From positions 36,170 to 100,169 of the forward strand of contig NZ_LRVM01000009.1 in NCBI RefSeq assembly GCF_001571775.1: a stretch of DNA of 64,000 nt, given 5' to 3'. Position 1 is the first letter of the stretch. Each line of letters opens with the position of its first letter. Below the pieces are notes generated by a model. It saw nothing but the letters and a program-made list of their open reading frames with translations. It was not told the origin of the DNA and searched no databases. A program made the translations under genes and the position numbers. The stretch comes from Anaerotignum neopropionicum. Lineage in GTDB: Bacteria > Bacillota > Clostridia > Lachnospirales > Anaerotignaceae. This document shows, in pieces, positions 15,914-24,982 of this stretch.

Positions 15914-16870
15914 ATGAAAATTTTAGTATTTGGTGCAGGAATTATTGGATGTGAACTAGCACACGAATTATGCAGAGGTAAGAATGACGTAACAATTTTA
16001 GCAAGAGGGAGCTGGAAAGAGAGTATTGATAAAAATGGTCTGATAATTCGCCATTATGGTCAATTAAGTACCACCATTGATCATGTAAAAACAATTGATA
16101 AGCTGCAGCCAAATGACAAGTTCGATTTGATCTTTGTGGTGGTGCAGTACAATCAAGTATTGGAAATAATTCCCCAACTTTCTGAAAATATAAGTCGCCA
16201 TATTATATTGGTAGGAAATAATATGAATCCTTCATATTGTCAGGCACAGATTGTTAATCAGTCTTTTACAGAAAAAGAAGTTGCATTTGGATTTCAAGGG
16301 ACTGGTGGACGGAGAGAAAAAGATAAAATTATTAGCATGCATTTTAAAGTATCGATGATTATAGGTGGCTTAACCGAAAATTTATCTCTAGGATTTCATA
16401 ACAATATTATGATGGCGTTTGAAAAAACGGGATATCGTTTGACATTCGAACAAAATATGGAGGGGTGGCTTTTATCTCATGCTGCACATATTTTGCCAAC
16501 CGCTTATATTTGCTATATTCTGGATTGCAACTTGAAAATTGCAAATAAAGAACAAATCAGTCTTGCAATGGATGCAATAGTCGAAGCGCATAAAGTTTTG
16601 AAGAAGCTTGGCTATCCGATTCGCCCTGATGGAGAAGAAGAATCTTATACAAAAAATCGTAAAAATAAGCAGAAGGCATTATATTTATTGATAAAAACTC
16701 CGGCGGGTAAGTTTGTTATTAGTAATCATTGTGCGAATGCGGTTGACGAAATGAAGGCTTTAGATGAAAAATTTCAAGAATTAAATGAAAAGGCATGTAT
16801 ACCTATGCCTGCATGGAGTAAACTTCGTGAAGAAGCTATGAATGTACTTAAGAGAAGTGGAAGGCAATAG
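15914..16870 (+). CDS. Ketopantoate reductase-like (ApbA/PanE) NAD(P)H oxidoreductase
   Basis: Start ATG 15914 (MKILVFGAGIIGCELAHEL) chosen for the GAGG four bases upstream; an earlier in-frame start at 15875 has no binding site. 318 residues. It has the N-terminal Rossmann motif GAGIIG, the following VTILARG and FDLIFVVVQYNQ stretches of the ApbA family, and a helical C-terminal domain. Ketopantoate reductases act in pantothenate synthesis, but many family members have other substrates. Single gene under a divergent MarR repressor points to a stress or detoxification role rather than housekeeping synthesis. Confidence 0.8.
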   Translation: MKILVFGAGIIGCELAHELCRGKNDVTILARGSWKESIDKNGLIIRHYGQLSTTIDHVKTIDKLQPNDKFDLIFVVVQYNQVLEIIPQLSENISRHIILVGNNMNPSYCQAQIVNQSFTEKEVAFGFQGTGGRREKDKIISMHFKVSMIIGGLTENLSLGFHNNIMMAFEKTGYRLTFEQNMEGWLLSHAAHILPTAYICYILDCNLKIANKEQISLAMDAIVEAHKVLKKLGYPIRPDGEEESYTKNRKNKQKALYLLIKTPAGKFVISNHCANAVDEMKALDEKFQELNEKACIPMPAWSKLREEAMNVLKRSGRQ

Positions 16871-16980
16871 TTTAAATATGGAAGAATAGGCTATAAGGAT
16901 CTATTACATAAAAAAGTTTAATTGTTTTCAGATATGCCAAAGGGTAGCTTCCAAAATTTCAATTTCAGATAGGAAAATCC

Positions 16981-17013
16981 AAAGACGTCAGGATAAAAAA
17001 TCTTGATGTCTTT
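16981..17013 (+). terminator. Probable terminator
   Basis: AAAGACGTCAGGA pairs with TCTTGATGTCTTT using two G-U pairs. It lies 110 bases after the reductase gene and is followed by a weak T-rich end. Confidence 0.5.
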
Positions 17014-17050
17014 GTTTTCATAACCCCCAAAACAACTTAATAAATCTGCC

Positions 17051-17120
17051 ATCGGGAAAAACAACCATGAGGTTATGTTCTTCGTTACTGAAAAACATAA
17101 CCTCTTTTTTGTTGCCCGAT
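17051..17120. repeat. Nested inverted repeat
   Basis: Inner arms GAGGTTATGTT (17069-17079) and AACATAACCTC (17094-17104) are perfect, followed by six T. Outer arms ATCGGG and CCCGAT enclose them, with partly pairing A- and T-rich sequence between. It may be a bidirectional terminator or the remains of a small palindromic element. Confidence 0.55.
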
Positions 17121-17854
17121 TTGCAGAAAAAGAAAGGACTGAATAAAGTGATTACAAGATTTATGAGAGATACACCTCTCGCTGCTATAGAAATAGAAAT
17201 GCAACTGTTTTTCGGCTTTACACCTCGTGTTTGCGGAACATTCCGAAGCCAGCAAAGATATGTGAATCCAAACCCAATTCGGTATCATCGGAGCTTGAAG
17301 CAACAGTAAAGGATACAAAAGGTAGCTGTTCAAAGAAGCACCGTCTGTGTTGCGCTGCGCACACGCTCATAACTTTTTCATCCCATAAGGTGCTCCATAT
17401 CAGCCCTGACAAATGCTGTTTCACACTTCTTTTTCGTGCTAAGAAGAGCGTCTCTTCGAATCAGAATTTTTTTACAAATGTTTCTTGACAAATACAATAA
17501 AACAGAATAACATAATAGGAATATTATGAAAGCAGTACCATGCAGGTTTGCAAGGGTGTTGCCAAACGAAACATTACGGCGAAAATAACGGCTAATTGCA
17601 AGCTTCCAAAGCAAGAAGCCTTTCTTTGTTTACATTGTGGAAAAGCCGTGGGATGAATTATGAAAGTATAAAACAACAGTGGGAATTGAGCTGCTTTCAT
17701 CTCCGCAATATTAAGCCAACCTCCATGCCTTGACAGGCCTCATAAAGGGAAGCAAGGGAGTGCGTGTTCAGGTTATCCATAACACTGTTTTAACTGCAAC
17801 AAGCTTCGGTAAAAAACAAGATTTGTTAAGGATAATAGGGACAGGAGGGACAAT
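17121..17854. other. Decayed region without a convincing gene
   Basis: Mixed-composition sequence. A frame near 17150 reads FMRDTPLAAIEIEMQ and may be a mobile-element relic. A 38-codon frame at 17540-17656 (MQVCKGVAKRNITAK, ending CLHCGKAVG) has no good ribosome binding site. Several other short frames overlap on both strands. I can support none as a gene. Confidence 0.4.
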
Positions 17855-18541
17855 ATGAATTTTGAAGATTTGGACAGACTCAGAAAAGAAAATCCATTTG
17901 AACAGGTTGGGAAACTGATTTATGAATGTTTGAAACAGGAAATCTTAGAAGTGAAGCTGAAACCGAATACAAAACTGAACGAAAGTAAAATTGCGTCCGA
18001 ACTTGGTGTTTCACGTTCTCCCATTAAACATGCCATCGATGCATTAACTGCCGATGGGCTGTTGATTAAAGAAAGGAATAAAATTTCCATGGTTGCGCCG
18101 TTTAGTACGGATGATTGCTTGAAAATCTGCGATGCGAGAGTCTGCGTTGAGGGAGAGGCTGCATTCTATGCGGCCAGGTATATAACAAAAAAACAGCTTG
18201 ATAACTTACATAAGCTTCAAAAAAGATATATGGAATCCCTTGTGAGTAATGATCCTATAGAAGCGGCAAAGGTTGATTACCAGTTTCATACGGAAATTGT
18301 TAACAGCTCAAGGAACAAATACCTTATAAAAATGTATGAGGATATTGGTATCTATACTTTGAGGAATAGGTGCTATTTGCAGTATTTAATAGGTTCAGAA
18401 AAATCAAGGGCGGAATTACAGAATCGTGAAAAATGTCACGATACAATTATTTTTGCTATAGAACATGGATTGTCTGATACCGCTCGAAAAGTGATTAGCC
18501 TTGATATCCAAGGAATGCTGGAAATGTATTTTCTGCGATAA
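17855..18541 (+). CDS. GntR-family regulator, FCD (FadR) type
   Basis: 228 residues, ATG behind GGGACAGGAGGG. The N-terminal winged helix is clear (LNESKIASELGVSRSPIKHA, residues ~42-61), and the C-terminal all-helical FCD domain carries metal/ligand histidines in YQFHTEIVNSSRN and HDTIIFAIEHG. FCD regulators usually sense small carboxylic acids of the pathway encoded beside them. A strong terminator separates it from the catabolic genes, which have their own promoters. Confidence 0.92.
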   Translation: MNFEDLDRLRKENPFEQVGKLIYECLKQEILEVKLKPNTKLNESKIASELGVSRSPIKHAIDALTADGLLIKERNKISMVAPFSTDDCLKICDARVCVEGEAAFYAARYITKKQLDNLHKLQKRYMESLVSNDPIEAAKVDYQFHTEIVNSSRNKYLIKMYEDIGIYTLRNRCYLQYLIGSEKSRAELQNREKCHDTIIFAIEHGLSDTARKVISLDIQGMLEMYFLR

Positions 18542-18600
18542 TAAATATTTTTACTAATTTTTTCGGATTTTTTATATATTGATAGAAAAAACAACTATTT

Positions 18601-18645
18601 ACCTGAGTATTGCATTGTACAAAATGCAATACTCAGGTTTTTTTT
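18601..18645 (+). terminator. Strong Rho-independent terminator
   Basis: Sixteen-pair perfect stem, left arm ACCTGAGTATTGCATT (18601-18616), right arm 18623-18638, six-base loop, then eight T. Ends the GntR gene. Confidence 0.92.
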
Positions 18646-18696
18646 AGATATTGGAAATGAAAACTGTACAAATTATTGTTTTTGGCGAAAAATGAT

Positions 18697-18731
18697 CAAG
18701 TTATGACACTTTCATTGTAGCGGATTATAAT
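18697..18731 (+). promoter_or_regulatory. Promoter of the aminotransferase gene with shared 13-bp element
   Basis: ATGACA (18703-18708), 17 bases, TATAAT (18726-18731). The -35 is embedded in CAAGTTATGACAC, which recurs exactly, with the same spacing to a TATAAT, upstream of the AhpD-like gene at 20104. Confidence 0.65.
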
Positions 18732-18766
18732 AAAATAGTAATAGTACCAACAAAGGAGGTTGTAAA

Positions 18767-19951
18767 ATGGTAAAGTATGCAAACAGAATGAATTTACAGA
18801 ATGGGTCGGAAATTAGAGATATGCTGAAAGTATTGTCTCAACCTGAAGTGCTGTCTTTTGCCGGTGGTATGCCTGCAAAGGAAATGTTTCCCGTTGAAAA
18901 GATGATGGAAGCTGCAATGAAGGTTATGAAAGAGAACGGCGCGGATGCTATGCAGTATTCTTCAACCGAAGGTTTCCTGGAGCTCAGAGAGCAGATTGCT
19001 GACAGAATGGTCAAAAAACAAGGGGTTAAGACGGACGCAGATCATATTTTGATAACCCCTGGTTCTCAGATGGGGTTGGACTTTTCCGCCAAGATTTTTT
19101 TGGATAAGGATGATGTAGTATTGCTTGAAAGTCCGTCTTACTTAGGAGCGATTAATGCATTCAAGACCTGTGAACCGAGATTCATTGAAATTCCTACTGA
19201 GGAAGACGGAATGATTATGTCGGAGCTTGAAAAAATTTTGGATAAGGAAAAGAATATAAAATTTATTTACGTTATTCCTGATTTTCAGAATCCCACAGGA
19301 AGAGAGTGGAGTTTACAGAAGCGTAAGGAGTTTATTGATATCATAAACAAGTATGAAGTACCTGTGATAGAGGACAATCCTTATGGAGAATTAAGATTTG
19401 AAGGGGAGTCGATGCCTACATTAAAGTCATTTGATACCAAGGGACTCGTAGTATACCTTGGAACATTTTCAAAGATACTTGCTCCCGGATACCGTCTTGC
19501 ATGGGTTTGTGCTTCAACGGAAATATTGGAGAAATACAATCTTATGGAACAGGCCGCATGCCTGCAGTCCTCTACGATTTCTCAAATGGAGACTGCCAGA
19601 TACATCAGAGATAATGATCTGGATGCACATGTTGCTGAGATTATTGAGGTATACAGAAAGAGAAGAAACGAAATGATGGCGGCTCTAGATGAGTATTTAC
19701 CGAAAGAATGTAAATTCACCCGTTCAAGAGGCGGGCTCTTCACATGGGTGGTTCTTCCGGAGTATATGGATGCTAAAGAATTACAGAAAAAGTGTCTGGA
19801 AAGAAAAGTTGCCTTTGTTCCTGGTTCAGGCTTTTATCCCAATGGCAACGTAAAAAATACTCTCCGCTTGAACTATTCAACCACAGCCAAGGAAGATATC
19901 CACAGAGGTATGAAGATTCTCGGTGAAGAAATTAAAAAAATGTTGAAATAG
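18767..19951 (+). CDS. PLP-dependent aminotransferase, class I/II (2-aminoadipate/kynurenine type)
   Basis: 394 residues, strong AAAGGAGG site. Fold type I aminotransferase with QYSSTEGFLELREQIADRM near the N-terminus, the NPTGREWS loop, EDNPYGELRF, and the PLP lysine Lys236 in GTFSKILAPGYRLAW. The arginine that binds the substrate carboxylate is in TLRLNYS. It resembles the LysN/ARO8-like group, which acts on aminoadipate, aromatic amino acids or kynurenine. Its neighbours (flavin enoate reductase, cyclase-family hydrolase) suggest it feeds a keto acid into an anaerobic degradation route. Confidence 0.9.
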   Translation: MVKYANRMNLQNGSEIRDMLKVLSQPEVLSFAGGMPAKEMFPVEKMMEAAMKVMKENGADAMQYSSTEGFLELREQIADRMVKKQGVKTDADHILITPGSQMGLDFSAKIFLDKDDVVLLESPSYLGAINAFKTCEPRFIEIPTEEDGMIMSELEKILDKEKNIKFIYVIPDFQNPTGREWSLQKRKEFIDIINKYEVPVIEDNPYGELRFEGESMPTLKSFDTKGLVVYLGTFSKILAPGYRLAWVCASTEILEKYNLMEQAACLQSSTISQMETARYIRDNDLDAHVAEIIEVYRKRRNEMMAALDEYLPKECKFTRSRGGLFTWVVLPEYMDAKELQKKCLERKVAFVPGSGFYPNGNVKNTLRLNYSTTAKEDIHRGMKILGEEIKKMLK

Positions 19952-20103
19952 GTTTATCTATGCAGCATGGTGCAAGGGATTCCGCCAGTTGAGCATTCAA
20001 TGTGAAGTGAACAGCAATGTATCCAAAATAGAAGGAAAAATGAAAAAATTAAATGAATTGCATTTATTTTTTGCATAGAATTGGGTTTTGAGTTAAAAAT
20101 GCA

Positions 20104-20138
20104 CAAGTTATGACACAATCCTTAGTAAGCATTATAAT
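20104..20138 (+). promoter_or_regulatory. Promoter of the AhpD/enoate reductase operon with the same 13-bp element
   Basis: CAAGTTATGACAC (20104-20116) overlaps the -35 ATGACA; TATAAT at 20133-20138 after 17 bases. Identical arrangement to 18697-18731, which suggests joint control of the two transcripts. Confidence 0.65.
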
Positions 20139-20182
20139 TTTAATATATAGAATCATATTTGATTAACCAAAAGGAGAGAAGA

Positions 20183-20785
20183 ATGATGAGTTTAAAATTT
20201 GATGAACAGTTGTCACGTTTACAGAAACCGAATAGAAGTGAAATGACAGATGAGGAATTTGCGGTATTTGAAAAGAATGTTGATACAATGACGGAAAACT
20301 GGGGGTTTATCAATAACCTATTTAAGGTGTTGCCTCTCAATGCATCCCAATATATGGGCTTCCTTAATTTCAAAGGCTCATTATTTAACGATAAATGTTA
20401 TTTGAGTGATGCCGATAAGGAAATGATGGGTCTTGTGGTTTCCTCAACGAACGGATGCATGTATTGCCTGACGTCACACGGAGATTACCTAAGAGGTATG
20501 ACAGGTGACCCGGCATGGGTGGATCAGCTAACATATAACTATAGAGCGGCTAAATTGACGAAAAAGCAGAGAGCATTATGCGATTATGCATATTTTGTTA
20601 CAGCATACCCACGAGAAATTGATGCAAAACAGGTTGAGGATCTCAGAGAAGCGGGATTTAACGATCACGAGATACTTGAAGCAGCTTATATTGCCGGTTT
20701 CTTCAATTATACGAACCGCTGGGTTAGTACAGTTGAGCCGGTGGCAAATCAGGGGCATTACTATCATAACAGAGAGAAAAAGTAG
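20183..20785 (+). CDS. Carboxymuconolactone decarboxylase/AhpD-like protein
   Basis: Start at ATG 20183 (or the adjacent ATG 20186), behind AAGGAGAGA; an upstream TTG is unlikely. 200 residues with the AhpD active-site motif C92-x-x-C95-x-x-x-H99 in GCMYCLTSHG. AhpD-like proteins use this dithiol to reduce peroxides or other oxidised partners; some only act as accessory proteins of flavoenzymes. It is the first gene of an operon with the flavin reductase and the cupin protein, 21 bases upstream of the former. Confidence 0.85.
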   Translation: MMSLKFDEQLSRLQKPNRSEMTDEEFAVFEKNVDTMTENWGFINNLFKVLPLNASQYMGFLNFKGSLFNDKCYLSDADKEMMGLVVSSTNGCMYCLTSHGDYLRGMTGDPAWVDQLTYNYRAAKLTKKQRALCDYAYFVTAYPREIDAKQVEDLREAGFNDHEILEAAYIAGFFNYTNRWVSTVEPVANQGHYYHNREKK

Positions 20786-20806
20786 TATCGAAGGAGCGAA
20801 TTTCTT

Positions 20807-22765
20807 ATGGAAACGAAATATAAAAAGCTATTCGAGAAAGGATATATCGGCAGACTGGAAATCAAAAACCGTGGCGTAATGGTTCCTATGGGTACGGATT
20901 TCTCCAATCCTGACAGTACGGCATCCATGAGGCTGATTAGGTACTATGAGGAACGTGCTGCAGGCGGATTGGGTTTGATTATCAACGAGTACACTGGTGT
21001 GGATGATGTTACCAGCATACCGACGAACTATCAGCTACGTTTGGCACAGGATTTTAATATCGCATCCTGTGAGCAGCTTGTAGAAGCTGTTCACAGATAT
21101 GGTTGCTGTATTTTTGCCCAGCTGCATCACGCCGGCAGCACATCGAATCCGGCGCTTGCTGGCAGACAGTCCATCAGCTGCAGCGCAGTGCCTGCTGCGC
21201 CGGGGGGGGCGGTTCCTCGGGCGATGACTGTTACCGAAATAAAGGAGATTGAGCAGAAGTTTGTTGATGCGGCAGTGCGTGCCAAAAAGGCAGGCTATGA
21301 CGGCGTAGAGCTTCACGGAGCACATTCCTATTTGATTGGGCAGTTTTTAAGTACATATTATAATAAGCGAACGGATGAATATGGTGGAAGCTTTGACAAC
21401 AGGATGCGTTTCATTGATGAGATCATTGATGGTATCAGAGCCACTCTTGGGAAGAATTTTCCCATATCTGTTAGAATTAACGGCGATGAAATGACCCCTG
21501 ATGTGCCGGAAACGATGAACCTAGAAGATGGTTTGCAAATTGGTATGCATCTGGAAGCAAAAGGGATAGACGTTTTGAATGTCAGCAACGGCAGTGCCTT
21601 AAACGGCAATGCCAACTGTGATTCATATTCCTATACTCCCGGCTGGAAAAAACATGTTGCCAAAGCTTTCAAGGAAAGGCTGAGCATACCGATTATTGCC
21701 ACGAATACAATTAAATCACCTGCATTTGCCGAAGAGCTGCTGGAAGAAGGCGTATGTGACTTTGTAGGGCTGGGACGCTCTCAGATGGCGGATCCACAGT
21801 TTATGAAGAAAGCAAGGGAAGGCAAAGAGGATGAAATAAGAAACTGTATTGGCTGCATGTTTTGCCGTGAAAGACTGTTGCTCCACCGTAATTCAGTAGC
21901 CTGTGCCGTCAATCCACGGATGGGCAGAGAATATATTCTCGGTGATCTGAAGGAGAACGGACAGGGAAGGCCTGTTGTGGTGATTGGCGCAGGGCCGGGC
22001 GGAATGGAAGCTTCTGTGGTGCTGGCAAAGCGTGGCTTTCAGGTGACCTTAATTGAAAAAAATGACAAAGTTGGGGGTACCCTGAATTTGGCAAGCAAGC
22101 CGCCCCACAAGGAACTGATTCATGATTTTGTCGTATCTATGAAGAGACAGATGGAAGTGGCCGGAGTGAAGGTGATGCTGAATACAGAGGCAACGGTGGA
22201 ATTAGTGAAATCCCTGAAGCCGGTGGGCGTATTTATTGCCAGCGGTGCCAAGCCTATTGTTCCAAAAATGGAAGGTATAGGTGGTGCCAATGTCTGTCTT
22301 GATGAAGAAGTGATCAACAAAGAAGTGAAGCCCAAGGGGAAGGTTGCCGTTATCGGAACAGGGTTGACCGGACTGGAAACTGCCGAGATGCTGGGCGAGA
22401 TGGGCTGCGAACTGACGATGGTGGAAATGCTGGACAATGCTGGTCCTGGAATATTTGCAGTAATCTTAAAAGAAATTATGAACAGAATCAATAAATTTTC
22501 ACCTAAATTGTTGACGAGCCACAAATTAATCAAGGTAACGGAAGATGGAATAGAGCTGGAGAATATGAAAGATAATTCTAAAGTTACCGTTGCGGTTGAT
22601 TATGTTGTTCTCGCCTTGGGCGTAGTGCCGGATAAACAATTTGTTGAAAAATTTGAAAATAATTTAGGCTGCGAAGTCAGCGTAATAGGAAATGCAGTAA
22701 AAGGCGGAAGGATTTATAACGCAATGCTGGACGGATACACCAAGGCAAGTGTATTTAACGCCTAA
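20807..22765 (+). CDS. NADH:flavin oxidoreductase, enoate/2,4-dienoyl-CoA reductase type
   Basis: 652 residues, normal length for the FadH/BaiCD/2-enoate reductase family. Residues ~1-340 form the FMN-binding TIM barrel of old yellow enzyme (AQLHHAGS, ELHGAHSYLIGQFLS, LGRSQMADPQF). The 4Fe-4S cysteines are Cys347, 350, 353 and 366. The C-terminal half has two dinucleotide-binding motifs, VVVIGAGPGGMEA and VAVIGTGLTGLETA, for FAD and NADH. The enzyme would reduce a C=C bond of an unsaturated acid or CoA ester, typical of strict anaerobes. It is the catalytic core of this cluster. Confidence 0.93.
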   Translation: METKYKKLFEKGYIGRLEIKNRGVMVPMGTDFSNPDSTASMRLIRYYEERAAGGLGLIINEYTGVDDVTSIPTNYQLRLAQDFNIASCEQLVEAVHRYGCCIFAQLHHAGSTSNPALAGRQSISCSAVPAAPGGAVPRAMTVTEIKEIEQKFVDAAVRAKKAGYDGVELHGAHSYLIGQFLSTYYNKRTDEYGGSFDNRMRFIDEIIDGIRATLGKNFPISVRINGDEMTPDVPETMNLEDGLQIGMHLEAKGIDVLNVSNGSALNGNANCDSYSYTPGWKKHVAKAFKERLSIPIIATNTIKSPAFAEELLEEGVCDFVGLGRSQMADPQFMKKAREGKEDEIRNCIGCMFCRERLLLHRNSVACAVNPRMGREYILGDLKENGQGRPVVVIGAGPGGMEASVVLAKRGFQVTLIEKNDKVGGTLNLASKPPHKELIHDFVVSMKRQMEVAGVKVMLNTEATVELVKSLKPVGVFIASGAKPIVPKMEGIGGANVCLDEEVINKEVKPKGKVAVIGTGLTGLETAEMLGEMGCELTMVEMLDNAGPGIFAVILKEIMNRINKFSPKLLTSHKLIKVTEDGIELENMKDNSKVTVAVDYVVLALGVVPDKQFVEKFENNLGCEVSVIGNAVKGGRIYNAMLDGYTKASVFNA

Positions 22766-22812
22766 GCTGGCAAGAACTGCGTATCTAAGGCGACAAGCAA
22801 AAGGAGGAGACA

Positions 22813-23187
22813 ATGTACAAATATGCGGGGAAAATTTTGGATTTGCCATTGGACACCGAGAATAACTTTATTGAAAATTCAGAGAAACGTATCGTATTCG
22901 GGCCAAACGGACGATTCTGGGATAATAATGTAATGCGTTCCTTTACGCTGCATCCGATGGTAAAATCGGTAGTGCATTCTCATAAGTGGTCGCATTTGAT
23001 GATATGTCTTTACGGCCAAGGGCAATTTGTTGTTGGTGATGATGTTGTTGACGTTGAGCAAGGTGTATGGGCGTACATACCGCCGGATGTGCCCCATTAT
23101 TTTGTAAATCATTCTGAAGATAAGGATTTTACATTTTTATGTATCGTACCTCCTGAGGGGGAGGTCAATCCTCTGCAACCTTTGTAA
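22813..23187 (+). CDS. Small cupin-domain protein
   Basis: 124 residues, AAGGAGG site eight bases before the ATG. One cupin barrel: motif 1 includes HSHKWSHLMICLYGQGQF and motif 2 is YIPPDVPHYFVNH, with histidines that could hold a metal ion. Single-domain cupins act as isomerases, dioxygenases, lyases or binding proteins, so the reaction is not fixed. It lies 47 bases behind the flavoenzyme in the same direction. Confidence 0.82.
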   Translation: MYKYAGKILDLPLDTENNFIENSEKRIVFGPNGRFWDNNVMRSFTLHPMVKSVVHSHKWSHLMICLYGQGQFVVGDDVVDVEQGVWAYIPPDVPHYFVNHSEDKDFTFLCIVPPEGEVNPLQPL

Positions 23188-23280
23188 AAGTCGTATAAAA
23201 TGTGTTGGTCTAGAAGATGTTTTCAATGAGCCGGGATGGGATTTATCCGCGGTATTCAAAAAATGAAACAAAGCGGAACA

Positions 23281-23430
23281 TAAAACCGGCGGAAATGTCT
23301 TTATATCTTTGCTCACAATAGCTCATTAACTTGGGTTGTCGGTATCACATGGATGATAATCGGCGTTATCTGGTTGGGTGTTGTTACGAAAGGCTTCAAG
23401 AGACCAACACCGATGCTTGGTATGGGATAA
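23281..23430 (+). pseudogene. C-terminal relic of an APC-type amino-acid permease (probable)
   Basis: After a stop at ~23280 the plus strand reads a hydrophobic segment LTWVVGITWMIIGVIWLGVV followed by TKGFKRPTPMLGMG and a stop at 23428. A last membrane helix and a basic-proline tail of this kind is typical of amino-acid permeases. No start or remaining body exists. Its place between the cupin and cyclase genes suggests that a transporter for the pathway substrate has been deleted here. Confidence 0.45.
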
Positions 23431-23539
23431 ATGCCAGCTTAACTCTTAAAAAATTCTTTTATTCAGTTCGGTAGCATGAAATGATAGTGAAAATGCTGAC
23501 AATGCTAACTTATTTCGATTTTTCTAAGGAGGAATTACT

Positions 23540-24292
23540 ATGGCAAACACAAAACTATGGGATGCAGTAAAAGAATTAAAAACGGCAAGCTACAAATGGG
23601 TGGATCTGACTCATGAATTGAGTCCTGAAACGCCTCACTGGTTCGGATTTAAGCCTCTGGGAATTGAAAAGCTGTATGATTATCCGGAAGCACCGATGAG
23701 AGTATATCAGTATTCAAATCCCGGCCAGTACGGAACCCACGTAGATGTTCCGCTTCACTTCAATCCAAATGGCAGAGCACAAGCTGAAATCCGTCCGGAT
23801 GAAATGGTGTATCCGCTGGTTGTTATTGACAAATCAAAGGAAGTTGAGAAAAACAAAGATTATGTTCTGACTGTGGATGATTTAAAGGCTTGGGAAGCCG
23901 AAAACGGCAGAATCCCCCAAGGGAGCTTTGTGGCTTTCCGATCAGACTGGTATAAGCGTCCGGCTGAAAATTTTGACAATTATGATGACAAGGGAATCCC
24001 TCATTATCCGGGCTGGGATTTAGATGCAATCAAATGGCTGGTAGAAGAAAGAAACGTCGGAACCATTGGGCATGAAACAGCAGACACTGACCCCGGATTT
24101 ATCACTAGCAGCGAGAATATTTACCCATATCCTGGGGAGAAATACATTCTGGATCAAGATAGAATTCAGTTTGAGCTGCTTGCAAACCTTGATCAGGTAC
24201 CGGCAACCGGGGCAGTGATCGTATGTGCCTTCCCGAAGCTCAAAGACGGTACGGGTTATCCGGCAAGATGCTTTGCGATAGTTCCTGTATAA
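23540..24292 (+). CDS. Cyclase-family (PF04199) metal-dependent hydrolase, kynurenine-formamidase-like
   Basis: 250 residues, TAAGGAGG site. It has the family hallmark GTHVDVPLHF (HxGTHxDxPxH type metal ligands), DLTHELSPETPHW at the N-terminus and IGHETADTDPG later. Members hydrolyse aryl-formamides (KynB), isatin or other cyclic amides, or dehydrate sugars. In a cluster with an aminotransferase of the ARO8/kynurenine type and an enoate reductase, an aromatic or heterocyclic amino-acid breakdown route is possible but unproven. Confidence 0.85.
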   Translation: MANTKLWDAVKELKTASYKWVDLTHELSPETPHWFGFKPLGIEKLYDYPEAPMRVYQYSNPGQYGTHVDVPLHFNPNGRAQAEIRPDEMVYPLVVIDKSKEVEKNKDYVLTVDDLKAWEAENGRIPQGSFVAFRSDWYKRPAENFDNYDDKGIPHYPGWDLDAIKWLVEERNVGTIGHETADTDPGFITSSENIYPYPGEKYILDQDRIQFELLANLDQVPATGAVIVCAFPKLKDGTGYPARCFAIVPV

Positions 24293-24318
24293 TCGTATAG
24301 GATTGCCTTAGTGATATC

Positions 24319-24359
24319 AATGGTCTCCTGAGATATAACACATGCCGATGGAGACCATT
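24319..24359 (+). terminator. Hairpin after the cyclase gene
   Basis: Perfect ten-pair arms AATGGTCTCC and GGAGACCATT with a 21-base loop, no T run. A weak terminator or a processing stem. Confidence 0.45.
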
Positions 24360-24619
24360 CCTTCATAAATAGACACTATGTTAATGGTTGTGGAGAAATT
24401 AACCTTTTAAATTTGTACCTTTTCAAATTTAGTTGCCGACAGCTTATCTATGGGGAATTCTGGTTCTAGAGCTTTTAAAGCTCCTTACACCGTAGGGACA
24501 CGCTTTGGAACCCTTATTTTGTTGGCCCAATAATAATTTTGGGGTGAATAGACCATTTCAACATTTATTATAGAGTCAAAAGCAGAGAATGCTTTTGCGA
24601 AAAAAATGGTGATGCGTCG
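24360..24619. other. Intergenic, boundary to the mobile-DNA region
   Basis: AT-rich, no gene. From about 24548 an open frame runs into the next gene without a start, so the following gene may be a 5'-truncated relic. Confidence 0.35.
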
Positions 24620-24913
24620 TTGGCTGCGAAGTCAATGATACACTTGGAAGCACGCATAAAATCGGGTGAGCCGAAGTTGGAGGGACACGATATTATGGCA
24701 TTGGAACGCTTTGGAGAGGATACCCGTCACATGATTGTTGAGGCTTCATCGCCTGTTGACTTCAAGGGCGAGCGTATGCGGCTGTTCCTCGCCGACAACG
24801 GCTACCAAAAAGTTTTGGAAAGCAAAAAACGAGATGAAATCAAAGTCAAACGACACGCAAAGGTGTTAAACGAATACCTCTTTTATGACAAACTTAAACA
24901 GGAAATACGCTAA
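24620..24913 (+). CDS. Hypothetical protein, probably a fragment of a mobile-element gene
   Basis: 97 residues from a TTG, or about 92 from ATG 24635; neither has a good ribosome binding site, and the frame is open upstream to 24548. It reads IMALERFGEDTRHMIVEASS then FLADNGYQKVL. Base composition is richer in GC than the surroundings. I do not recognise the family, but it directly precedes a typical integrative-element HTH gene, so it is likely part of the same decayed element. A terminator follows at once. Confidence 0.4.
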   Translation: MAAKSMIHLEARIKSGEPKLEGHDIMALERFGEDTRHMIVEASSPVDFKGERMRLFLADNGYQKVLESKKRDEIKVKRHAKVLNEYLFYDKLKQEIR

Positions 24914-24916
24914 TGC

Positions 24917-24945
24917 AGCCGTGGTTTTGTACTGCGGCTTTTTTT
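24917..24945 (+). terminator. Rho-independent terminator
   Basis: AGCCGTGG pairs with CTGCGGCT (two G-U pairs) followed by seven T, four bases after the preceding stop codon. Confidence 0.75.
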
Positions 24946-24982
24946 ATGCTCTAAAAAGCACTGTACCCACGCTGGAAAGGAA

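Noticed and set aside
17067..17488. Overlapping short frames on both strands
   Set aside because: No start sites, no protein-like pattern beyond a few residues, and a large inverted repeat at the beginning.
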